Positions 1 through 29,845 of a stretch of DNA of 64,000 nucleotides are shown piece after piece. The notes under the pieces were generated by a model, which was not told where the DNA came from, did not search any database, and worked only from the letters and a program-made list of their open reading frames with translations. Both the position numbers and the translations under genes were made by a program. Positions within the stretch are counted from its first letter, which is position 1. Every line of letters begins with the position of its first letter. Origin of the DNA: Antedon bifida (taxonomy: Eukaryota; Echinodermata; Crinoidea; Comatulida; Antedonidae); NCBI GenBank assembly GCA_963402885.1, contig OY727094.1, forward strand, positions 36,024,501 through 36,088,500, read 5' to 3'.

Positions 1-68
1 GCCATATCTCCACCATATTTGGGCACATCACACTTTTTTTAGTCAAACAAGTTTGATAGTGTAGACTC
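1..68. mobile_element. Palindromic MITE family A, right part at the window edge
   Basis: Contains the family core (CATATTTGGGCACATCACAC) and the terminal inverted repeat TTTGATAGTGTAGAC. The left half lies outside the window, in the 3' part of CAMKK. Confidence 0.7.
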
Positions 69-206
69 TAATGTTTGTTTGCCATTCTTTCATAAAGTCT
101 CTAGATATTTCATTTGTCCAAGTTGGGAAGAGTAAAAACATTCACATTTGACATTCTTAACATTGCATTTATGAATCAATAACATTAACTATTCCAAAGG
201 ACTTGC

Positions 207-16464
<16,258 letters not shown>

Positions 16465-16921
16465 CTGAAAAACAAGATATTTGAATGTTAAAATTGGTCT
16501 CAGAATTGTGCTAAAACCTTTAAAATCAAGGTTAAGAAATCTATAAAACATGAAAATAGAGCAATGTATTTATGCGAGCACATGTTTCACTGAAGGGAAT
16601 TGAGATAAAAACCTTTGATTCTGCAAGATTCATTCTACAATAAACAATGTGCATTCCCTTTTCACTCATATTATTCTATCATTAAATGTCAAATATTGTT
16701 TATGAATATGAATGTTTGGTATCAGAGGAGCAACCACCACCCACCAGTCTTAAAGCAAAGGTATCAAAGGAGAACTGATTAATGATGCATTTCAGTCAGA
16801 ACACCTTTATAGTCAAATTAACAATAATAAATATGTAATAATTATCTTTTTACCCATATTATTCCATTATTAAATGTCAAATAATGTCAAATATATTTTA
16901 TGTATAAACCACCTACCAGTC

Positions 16922-17080
16922 CTAAAGCTCTGTCCACACTATCAAACTAGCTTGATACAAAATGTGATGGTAGTGTTATGCCCACAAATATTGTGATAGT
17001 GATATGACATCATCATATCCATATTTGGACACATCATATTTGTTTGTCACATAAAGTTTGATAGTGTGGACAGATCTTAA
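16922..17080. mobile_element. MITE A, near-full copy
   Basis: Both ends present: TAAAGCTCTGTCCACACTAT at the left and GATAGTGTGGACAGATCTTA at the right, with the central ATGACATCATCATATCCAT. Sits about 460 bp upstream of CAMKK exon 16464-16377. Confidence 0.8.
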
Positions 17081-18359
17081 TGCAAATGTTTCAAAGGAAG
17101 AATTGATGAATGATGCATTTTAATCAGAATGTGCATTAGCACCTCCGATAGCCAAATTATCAAATAATGAAGGTTTTCTTAAGGGAACCAGGTTTTAAAT
17201 TATTCATTGAACTAGGGACCACCAAGTACGAACTTATTTAAATCGTATATTTCTGTGGTTAGTATTAACTGTATGGTGTCTTAGAAAGTGACTCTAACCA
17301 CCAATTAATATTTTCAGATAATGTGCTTATTGTATAATTAAGTTCTTTCTTATCTACCCATAACAGTGAGGATGGCTGAAGTGTTGATGGTTAAGGAAGG
17401 AATACCAACACCAGTGTCCCGATACTATTATACCACAATTGTTGCCATTTTCATGAAGAAATGTTCATGTATTTTCCAGAAAACATAATTAACACATAAA
17501 AAACAAACGGTGGTAATTAACAATACAAAAAAACCTAAGACACCATTCTGGCAGATTGTCAAAAAGCAATAAAAATATCGCTGTTTAACAGACTCTCCTA
17601 ATAGTTGGTTGATATAATTAAGCATTTACAATCCGGTTCAATAAAAATTATTTAAATCAGAGACAAATTTACTTTCATTGTAAAGGAACATGTCTGTAAT
17701 ATGTACCGGAATCTCATCCCACATCCGTGGAAATGAAATAAAGACAGAGTGGAATAAAGCATTTTGTATTGTCATGTTCCAAGATGGTTTTAATGAATAT
17801 AGGCAAACTTACACTTTTCAACTACTATACATGTCAGTGAAGACAAATATGATGCTAGCCCATATGTCCACAACAATGGCTGTGTGTGTAAAGCAGGGGG
17901 AAGATGTAATAGATTCTTTAAAGTGCACACTAGGCCTATGGTTTATAATTCTTCCAGAACCATGGAGTGAGTCCTTGCCGATATTATGGCTATGGATAAC
18001 AGTTCCAAATGTACGCTCCTGTGAGCTTTAGTGTTGACAACGAACATGTATCAAACAACAGAATGCTCACAGTACACCAAATGCCTACCTGTACCCATCT
18101 TGCCAAGAAGAGTCTCAATCATTTAGATTAATATAGAGTTAGTAAACCTGCTTGCAAATTAGAAAACAATCTTGAAGAATAGCATCTGTCAAGGATTAAG
18201 ATAGACCTGTAAAGATATAAGATTAAGCATGCAGTGAGTAAGAGAAAAGTAAATTATAAAATAATTTAATGTTAATTATTGTTAATAAAAATAAAAGAGT
18301 ACTGTATTAAGTTTTATAGTTAAATAAATTAGTAGAACTTAAGGGCACACCTCTGGGTT

Positions 18360-18795
18360 CCAAAAAGTTGTCCACTGAACAGGGGTTGGCCACTGTTAAA
18401 TGGCAGTGTCTATGTTTTGTCTGTGTTTGACAGGAAAGTGTTTCCTGAATAGTGGTGTCCGCTGAACAGGGGTTGGCCACTGTTAAATGACAGTGTCTAT
18501 GTTTTGTCTGTGTTTGACAGGAAAGTGTTTCCTGAATAGTGGTGTCCCCTGAACAGGGGTTGGCCACTGTTAAATGACAGTGTCTATGTTTTGTCTGTGT
18601 TTGACAGGAAAGTGCTTCCTGAATAGTGGTGTCCCCTGAACAGGGGTTGGTTACTGTTAAAACAGTGTCTGTGTTTGACAAGACAGTTTTCCTGAATAGT
18701 GGTGTCCCCTGAACAGGGGTTGGTTACTGTTAAAACAGTGTCTGTGTTTACCAAGACAGTTTTCCTGAATCTCCTGGTGTCCCCTGAATAGAGAT
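18360..18795. repeat. Minisatellite switching from 87-bp to 73-bp units
   Basis: AGGGGTTGG starts at 18381, 18468, 18555, 18642 and 18715: three 87-bp periods, then a 73-bp one that lost GGCAGTGTCTATGTT-type sequence, followed by one more short unit. 87 is a multiple of three, so the minus strand shows a spurious repetitive open frame. Confidence 0.92.
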
Positions 18796-18910
18796 GTCCC
18801 CAAGGAGGGATGTTTTTCTGTATAAACATAATCATAATTTTTTCAAACTTTCAAATCATTTCAAAATCCAAGGAGCTCCACACACAAATAAAATCCTGCA
18901 CTCTCACACA

Positions 18911-19125
18911 ACACTGCTAACCTCCTCCCCCGTTCCCACTCTCACACAACACCGCTAACCTCCTCCCCCGTTCCCACTCTCACACAACACCGCTAACCTC
19001 CTCCCCCGTTCCCACTCTCACACAACACCGCTAACCTCCTCCCCCGTTCCCACTCTCACACAACACCGCTAACCTCCTCCCCCGTTCCCACTCTCACACA
19101 ACACCGCTAACATCCTCCCCCGTTG
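18911..19125. repeat. 38-bp GC-rich tandem repeat, about 5.7 units
   Basis: CACTCTCACACAACACCGCT plus AACCTCCTCCCCCGTTCC repeated almost without change: a strong pyrimidine strand bias and far higher GC than its surroundings. Near-identity suggests recent amplification. Confidence 0.95.
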
Positions 19126-20299
19126 CCACACCCTCAATATGAATTACAGCTTTCAATAGTTGTTATTGATTAGAAAGAAATATTTGATTTGATAAAGAAT
19201 AAAAAATAATGATTTCTAAAAAGTTTATAAATAAGCTGTTTAAATCAGAATGATTTATAGAATAAATTAGTTGTGCACAGCATTTGAATTCATGATTCAT
19301 CAATCTTTTGAGACCTGGAGAAAATAAATTCATTCATTCTCAGTTATTGTCATGATAAAACCCTGACTGCGGTAATTACATATTTCATAAGGTAACTAGC
19401 CACGACAAAAGAAATGACCCATGGCAATAGTAACGAAGCAGAATTGTGCAGAATCATTTTGACATGGCTACACTCCAACTTGTACATTTACGTAAATCAC
19501 CATTCAGTAATTAAAATATTATCAAACACGCAGCAGAGCAAGTAATTAAAATAGATAAGACGCAGAAAAAGTTGGAAACTTCTCAAGCTGTTAATGCTGT
19601 ACAGGGACAATTCTGTCATGGAATATATTTAAAAACACAGACACAAGTAAAATCACAATGCAAAAGATTAAGTTCAACGCTTAATTTCACAATTTTGGGC
19701 CATGGTGTGTCCCCTACAGTCTTTCAAAACCCTGTATCCGCCATTGAAAAATGTAGGTCTTCAAATCATTATTCCAAAAACAGTACTTTTCTGATCTACC
19801 AAGTAGAATGTCAAATTTGTCTAATTTTGCAAAAAAACTCTGATCATCCATTAGTGACAATAGAATGGTTCAGACCTGTCTCACTTTTAGCAGATAGAAT
19901 ATTGGAGAATTTTTTAGAAAAAGGTCGCAGCATGAGTTCTTCTACTTCACTGTGTAAGAAAAGAGAAAGGCTTGAAAAGAATGACAGTATAATAATACTA
20001 ATAATAATGCCTCAATGCGCTTAACAAAAGAAATAAAAAGCGGAAAACTAAGAGAAAAATTTAAGTTAAAAAGGCGAGTTTTCAGAGCAGCCTTAAGCAA
20101 TTTAACAGATAGAGATTGCTAAACTGTTCCAAAGGGCGACAGAGGGCCAAGAAAAGGAACAAAAACCCTAATGCTTTGTTGACGGATGGATGGAATGAGT
20201 GAGTAGAGACTTTGAACAGAGGGAAGGATTTGGATCTTGAAGCACCTTATGTACATGCATTCTATCAAGAGTCATAACTACTGCAGTAGTAGGCCTTAC

Positions 20300-20460
20300 T
20301 GCAGTATTGCTGCTGGTCACGCTATACAGCCAAAGGCCATTTCCTGCAAGCCATGATATGAATCTTAATGTTCAGCCCCTTTTGGACATGCATCAAGAAG
20401 GTAATACTACTGCAGTACTGCTGCTGGTCACGCTATACAGCCAAAGGCTACTTCCTGCAA
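20300..20460. repeat. 111-bp direct duplication
   Basis: CTGCTGGTCACGCTATACAG with CCAAAGGC downstream occurs at 20312 and 20423, each preceded by CTGCAGTA and followed by TTCCTGCAA. Confidence 0.85.
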
Positions 20461-21248
20461 CAAGCAATGATCAGGGGAAAAGTTTGGAAAGGATTCAAGA
20501 AGCTTTCTTCCAGACTTCCTGTAGGTCAATGACCTATTATAACCAATTTACTTGGTATCTCATACATGCAAATGTTGTGTTCATGTACACGTATGCAAAA
20601 CCCTTAGGAATTTTATCACAGCTATCATGTCATAATGTTAATCCACCATCAATCATAACTGTGTGTTGATTTCTTATTTATCAGTTGGCTTTTCAATTAT
20701 CAAATTTTATGTTCTTAAAATTAAAATGTAAAAATACATAATTGCTGGCTAAAATTTAAAAAATAGTTAGATATTTAAGCTTTTACGCTTAGTTAGCCAG
20801 ACTTGGCATAAAGCTGCATCACCCCAGATATTATAAACTTAAGGTTATTAACCCTTCTTTATAGTTCCTGTTTCTGGCTTTGCAGCTGGCAATGCTAATC
20901 AGCCATAACAACCCACCCATCAAAACCCATTACTAGCCCCAGCACAAACCCCAGGGGTGTGGATTGTTATCCAATTTAATATCAAAATATTAATTTATTC
21001 AGTTCTTTTTATCAAGAAATATCAGTAGACCCTGCAGAAGACAATTCCCTCTGGGTGAGGTAGTCGCAATGAAGTCTGACTGACTTAATAATGTAGTGAC
21101 TAAGTCACATGGGTAGGTGGGTACTTCCACATGGTCTCTATTGCTTGTAATGCATTGTAAAATTTTACTAATTCAACCACAACATAGGAAAAAAAATGCA
21201 GTGTGAAAATAAAAATAGAGGAAAGAGTCACAGGGTTTAATCTTTCAG

Positions 21249-21403
21249 GCTCTGTTCACACTGATAATTACACAGTGTGATCTGCCTAAATATGGTAGTG
21301 ATGTGCCCAAATATAGTAGTGATATGATATCATCATGTCCATATACTGTATGGGCACATCACATTTTTTTCACATAAAGTTTGATAGTGTAGACAGAACT
21401 TTA
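21249..21403. mobile_element. MITE A copy, diverged left end
   Basis: GGCTCTGTTCACACTGATAA at the left, the core TATGGTAGTGATG, and a well kept right repeat ending AGACAGAACTTTA. Confidence 0.75.
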
Positions 21404-23629
21404 GCATATGGTACATATTTTTGTCTTACAGTTTACAATAGTTGCGTACTGAAAACACTTGCAATGCTGTATTAGAGAAAGAAGCAGAGTGTACTATTTT
21501 AGCACAAACGATGATGTAAAATTTTAACGATAAAGCGTTTCTCAATTTTTTTTCCTCTGCAGTTTATGTTACCTTGCTATCATTGGCATACTGTAACGCC
21601 ATTCGTGTGAACATAACCTTAAACATTTTTTTTTCTATACCTCCCTGTTTTTATTGCATAATTCATTACTGTATTTATAAGCTTGACAGAATCACTATTA
21701 AACATTTATCCCATGATTTATACATTATTAAATATATTATGAAATATTCATTTATAGTATGCAAGTTTAATCAATGAGCAAAGTATGTGTAAACAGAAAT
21801 ACGCTCACTTAAGCCTGTTTCACACAGAGTCTGTGTTCAAGAGAGAAAACAAACGAGAATGATGTGAAACTTTGAATTGTAATTGTTTTTGTTAGTTTTT
21901 TATTATATTATCATGGTAGGATGAGGATGGTAAATGCACAGTACTCGTTCTACCCAGCTGGGATATACGACATTATAACAAAAGATTTCTTAGATAGTCC
22001 TTTTTTCATTTATATTTATTTAAGGCAAGCCAAGAAAAATGAATCTGTATCTGTTTTTGTATATCTCAGAGCAAACATAATTTCTATGCATATTTTATAT
22101 GCAAATAGCAATAAAAGGAAATAATTTTCCACTGATGGCAATGGCAAAGACAAAGACGTTGACACGATAAAGATGACGATGATGATGAAAAAAACATTCT
22201 GGTATGGTTTTTAGAAGCCATTAAAAAATGGCTGCGACTATATAAGGGTATAACATTGAGCCACTATATTTATAATTTGTTATTTTTTGAAATGTTGCAA
22301 TAATTTGTTTTCTAGCATTTTAAATACAGGTATAAGTATTTTAAATGTTTTCTTTTTAATATTTTGCATTGCATATTTAGCAGAAACAGCCTCAAAATTA
22401 TTCTTTATTGATGAACGTCAACCAGACTGTAAAATTATATGCAATAAAATGAATCATTACCTGGTAAACTTTATTATTGAATTACAATATTGCTTTTTAT
22501 TTGTTCATAAATATGCTAATTAGGTACAATCATATGCAAATTAACACAACATTAAGAGCCATTGACCTTATTTTATCAGCAATTTCTCACATTTTTAATG
22601 GCTGACTTAACTACTAAATAGCTTAAGATAAGTCAGGCATATTGGTGGGTTATCCATGTAGAAGGATATGGGGTCAAAACCCGCGTGTTGCAGTTGGTGA
22701 AAAAACAACATTACTGGGGAAACAATACAGGTTAAAACAGGTCATTTCAGACAGATGGGAGAAATCGAAACAAATTCATATTTAAGCTCTAAATGACAAA
22801 AGGTCTCCAAAACATCTAGACTGTGTTAGCAAAAAGCTGTTATTATTGAATAATTGCTTTGTAAAGATTTTGATCAAAATCAGCATGTGGATGGAATTAT
22901 GTTGACAGGGTAGCGTTTATTGGTCGCACCCCTGCCTGTTGAAATTGGTCTTGTTTAAGTTTATACAGAACAGTAGCCTACTGTGCTGTAGGTGTGTTAT
23001 AACAATCCCTTAAAACTTGCAAATAATTCACGTTTCAAGGGGAATTTTCAAATTGTGTGGGTATGATATGATACTGAGAATTGAATACTAATTCGCTTAT
23101 CACTATCCAAAGTATTGGTTAAAGGCTTTTCCTAGGGACCATCCATTATGTGCATTTAAGTATGAACTTATGGGCCAAATAATGATTGAAATCATGATGA
23201 AAAAGACCTTCCAGGAAACTGAATAATTTTTTTGGGTTATTGAAAATAAATTTACAGTGAATAGGAAGTGAAATCTGTGGCTTAAAAATGTAAACAAAAC
23301 CTAGAGATTGCACTTAGTACTCAAGTTGCTAAGTAAGTACTTATATCAAGTAATAATTCCATGTACTTTTACAAGTGGGAATAATAATACATTAGAATAT
23401 AGTGAAATCAATGTTTTAATCACCCACTCCTACATACAGTAATTAAGAATGTATGAACAACATCATTATATAGCAAAATGAGGAGCGTAGATAATGCGGG
23501 TAATGGCCATCCAAACACCTGGCTCACGTCTCCTGAGAGCAATCTATATAGAAGCACTTGGAGCATTACAACGCTAATTTTAAAACATCACAACAGATAC
23601 ATTTATACATATTACATTAATGAATGTGA

Positions 23630-24540
23630 TGTGCAGTATGTTACCAAGAACATTGAATTAAATCATAGTTAGGTTTCGCATGCTTAAAACATACACAATA
23701 GATACGTTAATTACATTCAACTCAATGTGATGTGCTGTATGAGAACATTGAATTCAATTAATGTTTGCATATAGTTAGGTTTCACATGCTTAAAACATAC
23801 AAATACTGTACATTTATTCACATTAAGCTCAACTCAATGTGATGTGCCGTATGAGAACATTTAATTCAATCAATGTTCGCATATAGTTAGGTTTCAATGC
23901 TTAAAACATACACAATAGATACATTTATTCATATTAAATTAACTGGGTGAATGTCTATTAACTGAATGTGATGTGTGGATGTTTAAAAAGCATTTCTATG
24001 AAACATGAATGAAATAAAAAGTTAGAAAATGAAGTTAGAAGATGACCAAACTAAATACAGAATGTTTCTGAGAACATTGAATTCAATCAATGTTTGCATA
24101 GTTAGGTTTCGTTCGCATGCTGAAAACATACTATGTATTCACATTACATTACATTAAACTGAATGTGATGTGCCAATGTTTAAAAAGCATTTATATGAAA
24201 CGTGAATTAAATAAAAATTTTAGCTATTAATGTTAAAAGATGAGTCCTATATAAATATGTTTTGAGAACATTGACTTCAATCAGTGTTCGCATAGTTAGG
24301 TTTTCGCATGCTGAAAACATACCAAATAGATACAGCACAAGTATTCACATTACACTGGGTGAATGTAATATGAAGTGAATGTGATTTGTTTCTATGAAAC
24401 GTGAACGAAATAAACGTTTTAGATGATACTAATAAACGCTAGAAGATGGGTATATGAATACAACATCGTCATAATTCCGAGAAAGTTGAAATTCAATTTA
24501 TATTCACATAGTTGGGTTTCACAGGCTTATATACTGTTTG
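23630..24540. repeat. Diverged tandem array with about 105/200-bp periodicity
   Basis: CATAGTTAGGTTTC followed by GCATGCTTAAAACATACA recurs near 23669, 23775, 23884, 24101, 24295 and 24510, alternating with GAATGTGATGTGC and GAACATTGAATTCAATCA. Spacing moves from about 105 bp to about 200 bp, suggesting a dimeric higher-order unit in the right half. Confidence 0.8.
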
Positions 24541-24888
24541 AGAATATGAAATGAAATGAGGGATAAATTTTATAAGATGGACAGACTTATATTATACAGG
24601 GAGGTGAAAACTCTAAACACCATAAGATTTCCTGAAATATTTTAGTATTAGTAATTTAGTCGTCAATGAGTAAATTGAAAAAATCAATTACATAATACAG
24701 GAATGGGTTGATTGAATTTGAAGGCTATAAGAAGTGATTGAAATTTACTGACTTGAAAGCATACTAAATAATTTGGCCTCAATTTAGTAAATATTTCCAG
24801 GAATCATTCAAGGCAAACTCTGTGGGTATTGGCTGGATTATTTTAAGAAAGATAATTAGGTAGTGCTAGAATTTCTCATGAATTGTAA

Positions 24889-25016
24889 GTAAAGCTCTTT
24901 CTACACTATCAAACAAATGTAATGTGCCCAAATATGGTAGTGGTATGATGTCATCATGTCCATATATGGGCACATCAAATTTTGTTGCCAAAGTTTGATA
25001 GTGTAAACAGAGCTAT
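24889..25016. mobile_element. MITE A copy, short
   Basis: Left AAAGCTCTTTCTACACTATC, core GTGCCCAAATATGGTAGTGG, right TTTGATAGTGTAAACAGAGC. Confidence 0.8.
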
Positions 25017-25587
25017 ACAGAATTTTGCACAAATTTTTTTTATTCAAATGAAAAATTTTAAAATATGCAGATACTTTATTTTTTCCTTATTAAATAAATA
25101 AATAAATTTAGGATTACAATTGTGTGTTTTTTCTACATATAAAATATAAATAATAGCTATTAGCAATAATAGATCGAATATAGTCCCAACAAATGAAATA
25201 GTATATTACTATTCTGGACTTATATACTGTACACTATGCAGATTACTCTGTTGTACAAAATTACTGAAGCAAATACTTGCTATTATGAAATTCAGCTTAA
25301 GTACGAGACTTAAAATTTACTCTTTCTTTCTAGTTTTGCTTTTAAAATCAAAATTTATTGGGTATATTTCATTTTATATGTTTTAAGAGAAAATTGAGAA
25401 AATAATCAATGCATGCATTTACTAAAGTTTAACCTTTCCAAATTCAAAGAAATGTTGTATTAAAAGCTAGCAATGTTTCAAATTAAAGACTAATGTGTAT
25501 TTTAAAAATACGTGTTCACATTTAAAATGTTTAAATATTTAGGCATACCATATTTCAAAATACTCATGTCCAAATAATGAAGTCACT

Positions 25588-25729
25588 TAAGCTCTGTCTA
25601 CACTATCAAACTAGTTTGACAAAGTGTGATGTGACCAAATATGGTAGTGATATCACATCATCATGTCCATATATGGGCACATCACATTTTGTTGTCACAT
25701 AAAGTTTGATAGTGTGGACAGAGCTTTAT
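25588..25729. mobile_element. MITE A, full copy
   Basis: Intact palindrome of about 142 bp from TAAGCTCTGTCTACACTATC to TAGTGTGGACAGAGCTTTA, with the central palindromic CATCATGTCCATATATGG. One of the best copies from which to define the family. Confidence 0.85.
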
Positions 25730-25924
25730 AGTTTAGTTTTGAAAATTAGTAGAATGAGGTTAAAAAAATCTGGGTTTTCCCAAGTTAATTACGCTATTAC
25801 ATTATGTATATAAATAGCTATTTTTTTAAAGAATCAATCCAATTCATATCAATATAAATAGCTTATATTGGTTTCAAATTCAATTCAAAGTCACAAACAA
25901 GAAATGTTAAAACAATATGATCTA

Positions 25925-26395
25925 TCTTTAGGTGTTTGCTTAGTGTTAAAAGTCACATTCATCCCACGGTTCGGTCAATTTCTATTTTCAGAATCTCAGA
26001 TTATAAACAAATCAGCAAGTAGAAGATTAGCATCATAGAATATTATTCTATTTTTATTCATTTATGGTTTTGGAATGATCTACCACAAGCTATTAAAGCG
26101 GCATCATCAATCGATATTTTTAAAATAAGCAACATCTTTTTACTTCTTATTTTGGTACGATAGGATAGACAGATACCTTTTTCACTCGAGCTCCTGTGAA
26201 TATTGTTCTGGCAAGCTCTCATATGAGAGCTTCAAAGTACTGGAGAATGAATTGGGTTTTTTTTGTGGGGGGGGGGGGGGGTAGGGGTTATTTTAGGATA
26301 CTTTATGGATCATTTTTGTGTGTAAAGCGCTTAGAAACATTGTATTAGGTGCTATATAAGATTACCAAATTATTATTATTATTATTATTAGTAAG
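25925..26395 (+). mobile_element. LINE remnant: C-terminal end of a non-LTR reverse transcriptase plus 3' tail
   Basis: The frame WNDLPQAIKAASSIDIFK (about 26072-26125) matches the usual C-terminal end of CR1/L2/Jockey-type polyproteins (WNxLP...SLxxFK). It is followed by an untranslated end, GCGCTTAGAAACATTGTATT, and an (ATT)n tail. A stop and frame damage precede it, so it is a dead 5'-truncated copy. A 15-G run at 26267-26281 interrupts the 3' region. Confidence 0.6.
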
Positions 26396-26974
26396 CAATA
26401 TACTGTATACTATACTGCAAGGAATACTGAATTAAAAGTACACTATGGACAGTAATCCAAGAAGGGCCTTAACTGTGTAAGAAAATAAGCATGTTTTTAC
26501 AGGCAAATTGCCATGGCTGTTATTAACTATACCGCTGTAGGTTTGCTGTATTCGAAGCTAGGAATAATATTTTATCTGGGAGTTGTACCTGTATCTTAAC
26601 TACAGAGAAAGGTAAACTAGTTAGAGGTACAAACTATACTACCACAATAATTTCAACAAAATACCTTCATATTATAAACTGTAAAATTCCAAGCAAGCAA
26701 CTCTCCTACCTAGCCTGCAAAAAAAATACCACTGTAGCTAAGAACAGTCACAATGCCACCTACAAAACAAGACTAAATAGCCCACAAACCCGGACCTTAC
26801 TACAATAAAGTAAAGTAAGATCACAGTTTTATTGTTTAGAACTAAACGCTTTAGATTAAGATTATTTAGAGGACATTATTGATCAAGGAATCAATACTTG
26901 CAAACAATAGAACACTACAACACAATAGAAGACTATCTAGGGATACAGTAATAACTAATAGTGCTCTCTGTGAC

Positions 26975-27375
26975 AGCTTTACTGTAGTGGCCATACCACT
27001 ATAGTGACCATACCACTGTAAGTGACCATACCACTGTACGTGACCATACCACAGTAGTGACCATACCACAGTAGTGACCATACCACTCACTGCAGTGACC
27101 CCATACCACTAACTGCACCACCCACTGCAGTGACCGATCCACAGTAGTGACCATACCACTGCAGTGACCATACCACTGCAGTGACCATACCACAGCAGTG
27201 ACCATACCACTGCAGTGACCATACCACTATAGAGACCATACCACTGCAGTGACCATATCACCGCAGTGACCATACCACTGTAGTGACCATACCACCGCAG
27301 TGACCATACCACTCACTGCAGTGACCATACCACTCACTGCAGTGACCATACCACTCACTGTAGTGACCATACCAC
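26975..27375. repeat. VNTR of 16-23 bp, about 22 units
   Basis: TGACCATACCACTGCAG and its variants (ACTGTAG, ACAGTAG, ACTCACTGCAG) repeated; variants with the extra CACT cluster at both ends. Frames through it on the minus strand read MVTAVVWSLQWYGH-like and are spurious. Confidence 0.93.
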
Positions 27376-29140
27376 CGTATTACCATGTTGTGGTATAGTA
27401 TCTTATAAGAAATCAAATTCAATAGATGCAGTAAAATAAAAGCGCTCTTTTCAGTACAATTGGCCTTGGAACAAATAAAGGGCAATACTGTATGTTATAT
27501 AAATAATACTAAGAAACCTAGTGAGACACTTTGATAAGGAATGTAAACTAGATTGTCCAGTAAGCATAAACATTTTAGCAATAATTACTATTATTATGTG
27601 ATTGAGTTTCCATGGATACTGACAATAGAATCCAAGCCTACAGTACTAAATAGATAGCAATGGTTTCACTGCCACAATGAAATCGTTTCAACACATTGTA
27701 TGCGCAGTCTGTATAGCTGTTAATCTATGTTAAGTCCCAGGATTATCACCAAATACCATGTGGTTTGTGCCTAAAAATATTTTTAATGATATTAATTTCA
27801 CATTTCTAATGCAAAATATATCACCGGAACTATTAGAGAATGATGGTTGGGCACAAACATCTACTCTAGATTAAAATATTTATGGGAAAAAAATATTACA
27901 ATTATTAATGTACAAACATTTTTTTTAAATACGACAATTGTTAGTTTTTTACAGAAAAATAAAATTGTTACTAATTTATGTGTAATAACAGGTACTGTAA
28001 TAATACTAATCCCGTAAACGAAACTAATTTGTGTTTCTAATTAAAAAAGAAATAATTCTGATATTAATTTGTTAATTAGGGGTGACAAACACGGAAACAT
28101 GTTTATTGTATATTTAACGTGTTGTTTCAAAGGAAGCGGAACGTCATTAAATATTGAAAGTTGGAACACAAATCCAACCGTTTTCGACAAGCTGTAAAAT
28201 TGATTCCAAACTAACTACGTAATATGCTTTATAATCATATTAGATTTTACAAATATGGTAATGTAAACATGTTGTTCTTTCTTTAAGGAAGTCTAATCAG
28301 CTAAAAATAGAAATTATAAAAAACCCCAAGGCGTTTAATAGTTGGCTTGCAACTTGGAGTTTTTTTACCTAAGCGTCCACATATTGTCTTCAAATTACTT
28401 GGTTTTAGGAAGTAGCGAAAATAATATTTATTGATTATTATATTAATACTAGATTCAAAAATATATCATTAATGTTTGTTGTTTAATGTAGGATAATTTA
28501 AGCAATTTCTGTGCCACACTCAAACCTGCACAAACAGTGGAGTGGTCCAAACGCTAAGGAAATGGAGATGAGAACGCATCACCGCCATAAATAGTACCAA
28601 ATAAGGTTGTTTCGAAATAACCTATTTTAAAGTATCGGATATAAACAATGAATCTAGCAGACAACATCTTACAAAAATAAACCTACTATGTTGTTTATTT
28701 GGCAAATAACTTGTATTATCACTATGTATAGCAACAAGGAAGGAACTGATAAATAAAAATAGTAACATGCTTCCCATGTGATTATGGTCTTATTAGGTGT
28801 GGTCATATTTTGAGGTCTATTATTAGATGTTGCTCAGACAATGTTTGTTTCATGTCATTAAATCATTTTATTACATCACTTCTTTACTATTTTGTGGTTT
28901 GTGTAAGGAACCATAAATGTATGTAACTCATTTTAGTAGTCATGATAAAAAAGTATAGAAATTAGTGGTTTTAAGCGCTTATTGGTGAAGAACTTGTTTT
29001 CGGATTGATAGTAGTAAAATAAATAGAGTATAATGTTTATTTCCAACAACAGCTTAACATAACATATTAATAAAGTACATATTTTCTTGTCAACAAAGTG
29101 CAGGAAAGATAGCTCTATATCCTTAAAATAAATGTTTTAC

Positions 29141-29303
29141 TTAAGTCTTGTCCACAATATCAAACTTTATGTGACAAAAAAATGTTATGTGCCCATGTGT
29201 GGACATGATGTCATATCACTACCATATTTAAGCATATCACTACCATATTTGAGCACCCCACCTTTTTTTATCAGACTAGTTTGATGGTGTAGACAGAGCT
29301 TTA
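29141..29303. mobile_element. MITE A, full copy, opposite orientation
   Basis: TTAAGTCTTGTCCACAATAT at one end and TGGTGTAGACAGAGCTTTAA at the other; flanking TTAA on both sides may be the target duplication or part of the ends. Confidence 0.8.
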
Positions 29304-29803
29304 ATATTCAAAGTAAAGCGCTCAGCGTTCCTTTGGCTCATCATAGCTACCTGATGTATGCACGCAAAACGGCAAAACTCTCTGCAGTAGTCTAAATGCA
29401 TTTATTTCTAAATTCAATATATTTAATTTATTTGATACTGAATACACTACAGCATCATTTTCCATAATCACAGATTTGCAATAAAGTATGCGCGTCGTAA
29501 ATTTTTGTTCAACAACTGACAATTACAAATTGCTACGACTCCTCAGATACGTTACAGGAAGAATGTAATACAGTAGTAACACAATTAAGTTATGAAAGTA
29601 AATATTAAACGATAAAAATAATAAGGGCACCTGCATCTAGCTATGCTTATAAGCTCTCTCTAATGTAATTCAATTGCTTTTCATCAGTTAAAGCTCAGGT
29701 ACAGGCATGAATTTTAAATATAATATTTGGATTAATTGTAGATAAATAGGTAGTTAGGTAGTTTAACCTAATGTAATAACATGTCTGGTGACTCCCTAAA
29801 TTT

Positions 29804-29845
29804 TTTTTTTGTCAAGCCCATTTGACAGCTGTAGACAGAGCTTTA
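29804..29845. mobile_element. MITE A remnant
   Basis: Only TTTTTGTCAAGCCCATTTGA and GTAGACAGAGCTTTA remain. Confidence 0.45.

Noticed and set aside
18307-18835. Two minus-strand frames with repeated CQTQTKHRHCHLTV-like blocks
   Set aside because: Product of the 87-bp unit being a multiple of three; unit loss to 73 bp breaks the frame, which a real gene would not tolerate.
18911-19125. Regular 38-bp repeats considered as a CRISPR-like array
   Set aside because: The units are contiguous with no unique spacers, and the host is a eukaryote; a minisatellite explains them.
19572-20024. 150-codon plus-strand frame
   Set aside because: Unrecognised, low-complexity ending (ILIIMPQ from an AATAAT tract), no splice structure, and it runs into an interspersed-repeat-like sequence; not supported as a gene.
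26866-27485. Several overlapping minus-strand frames rich in Trp, Tyr and Val
   Set aside because: They are translations of the 16-23 bp VNTR at 26975-27375 and have no independent coding support.
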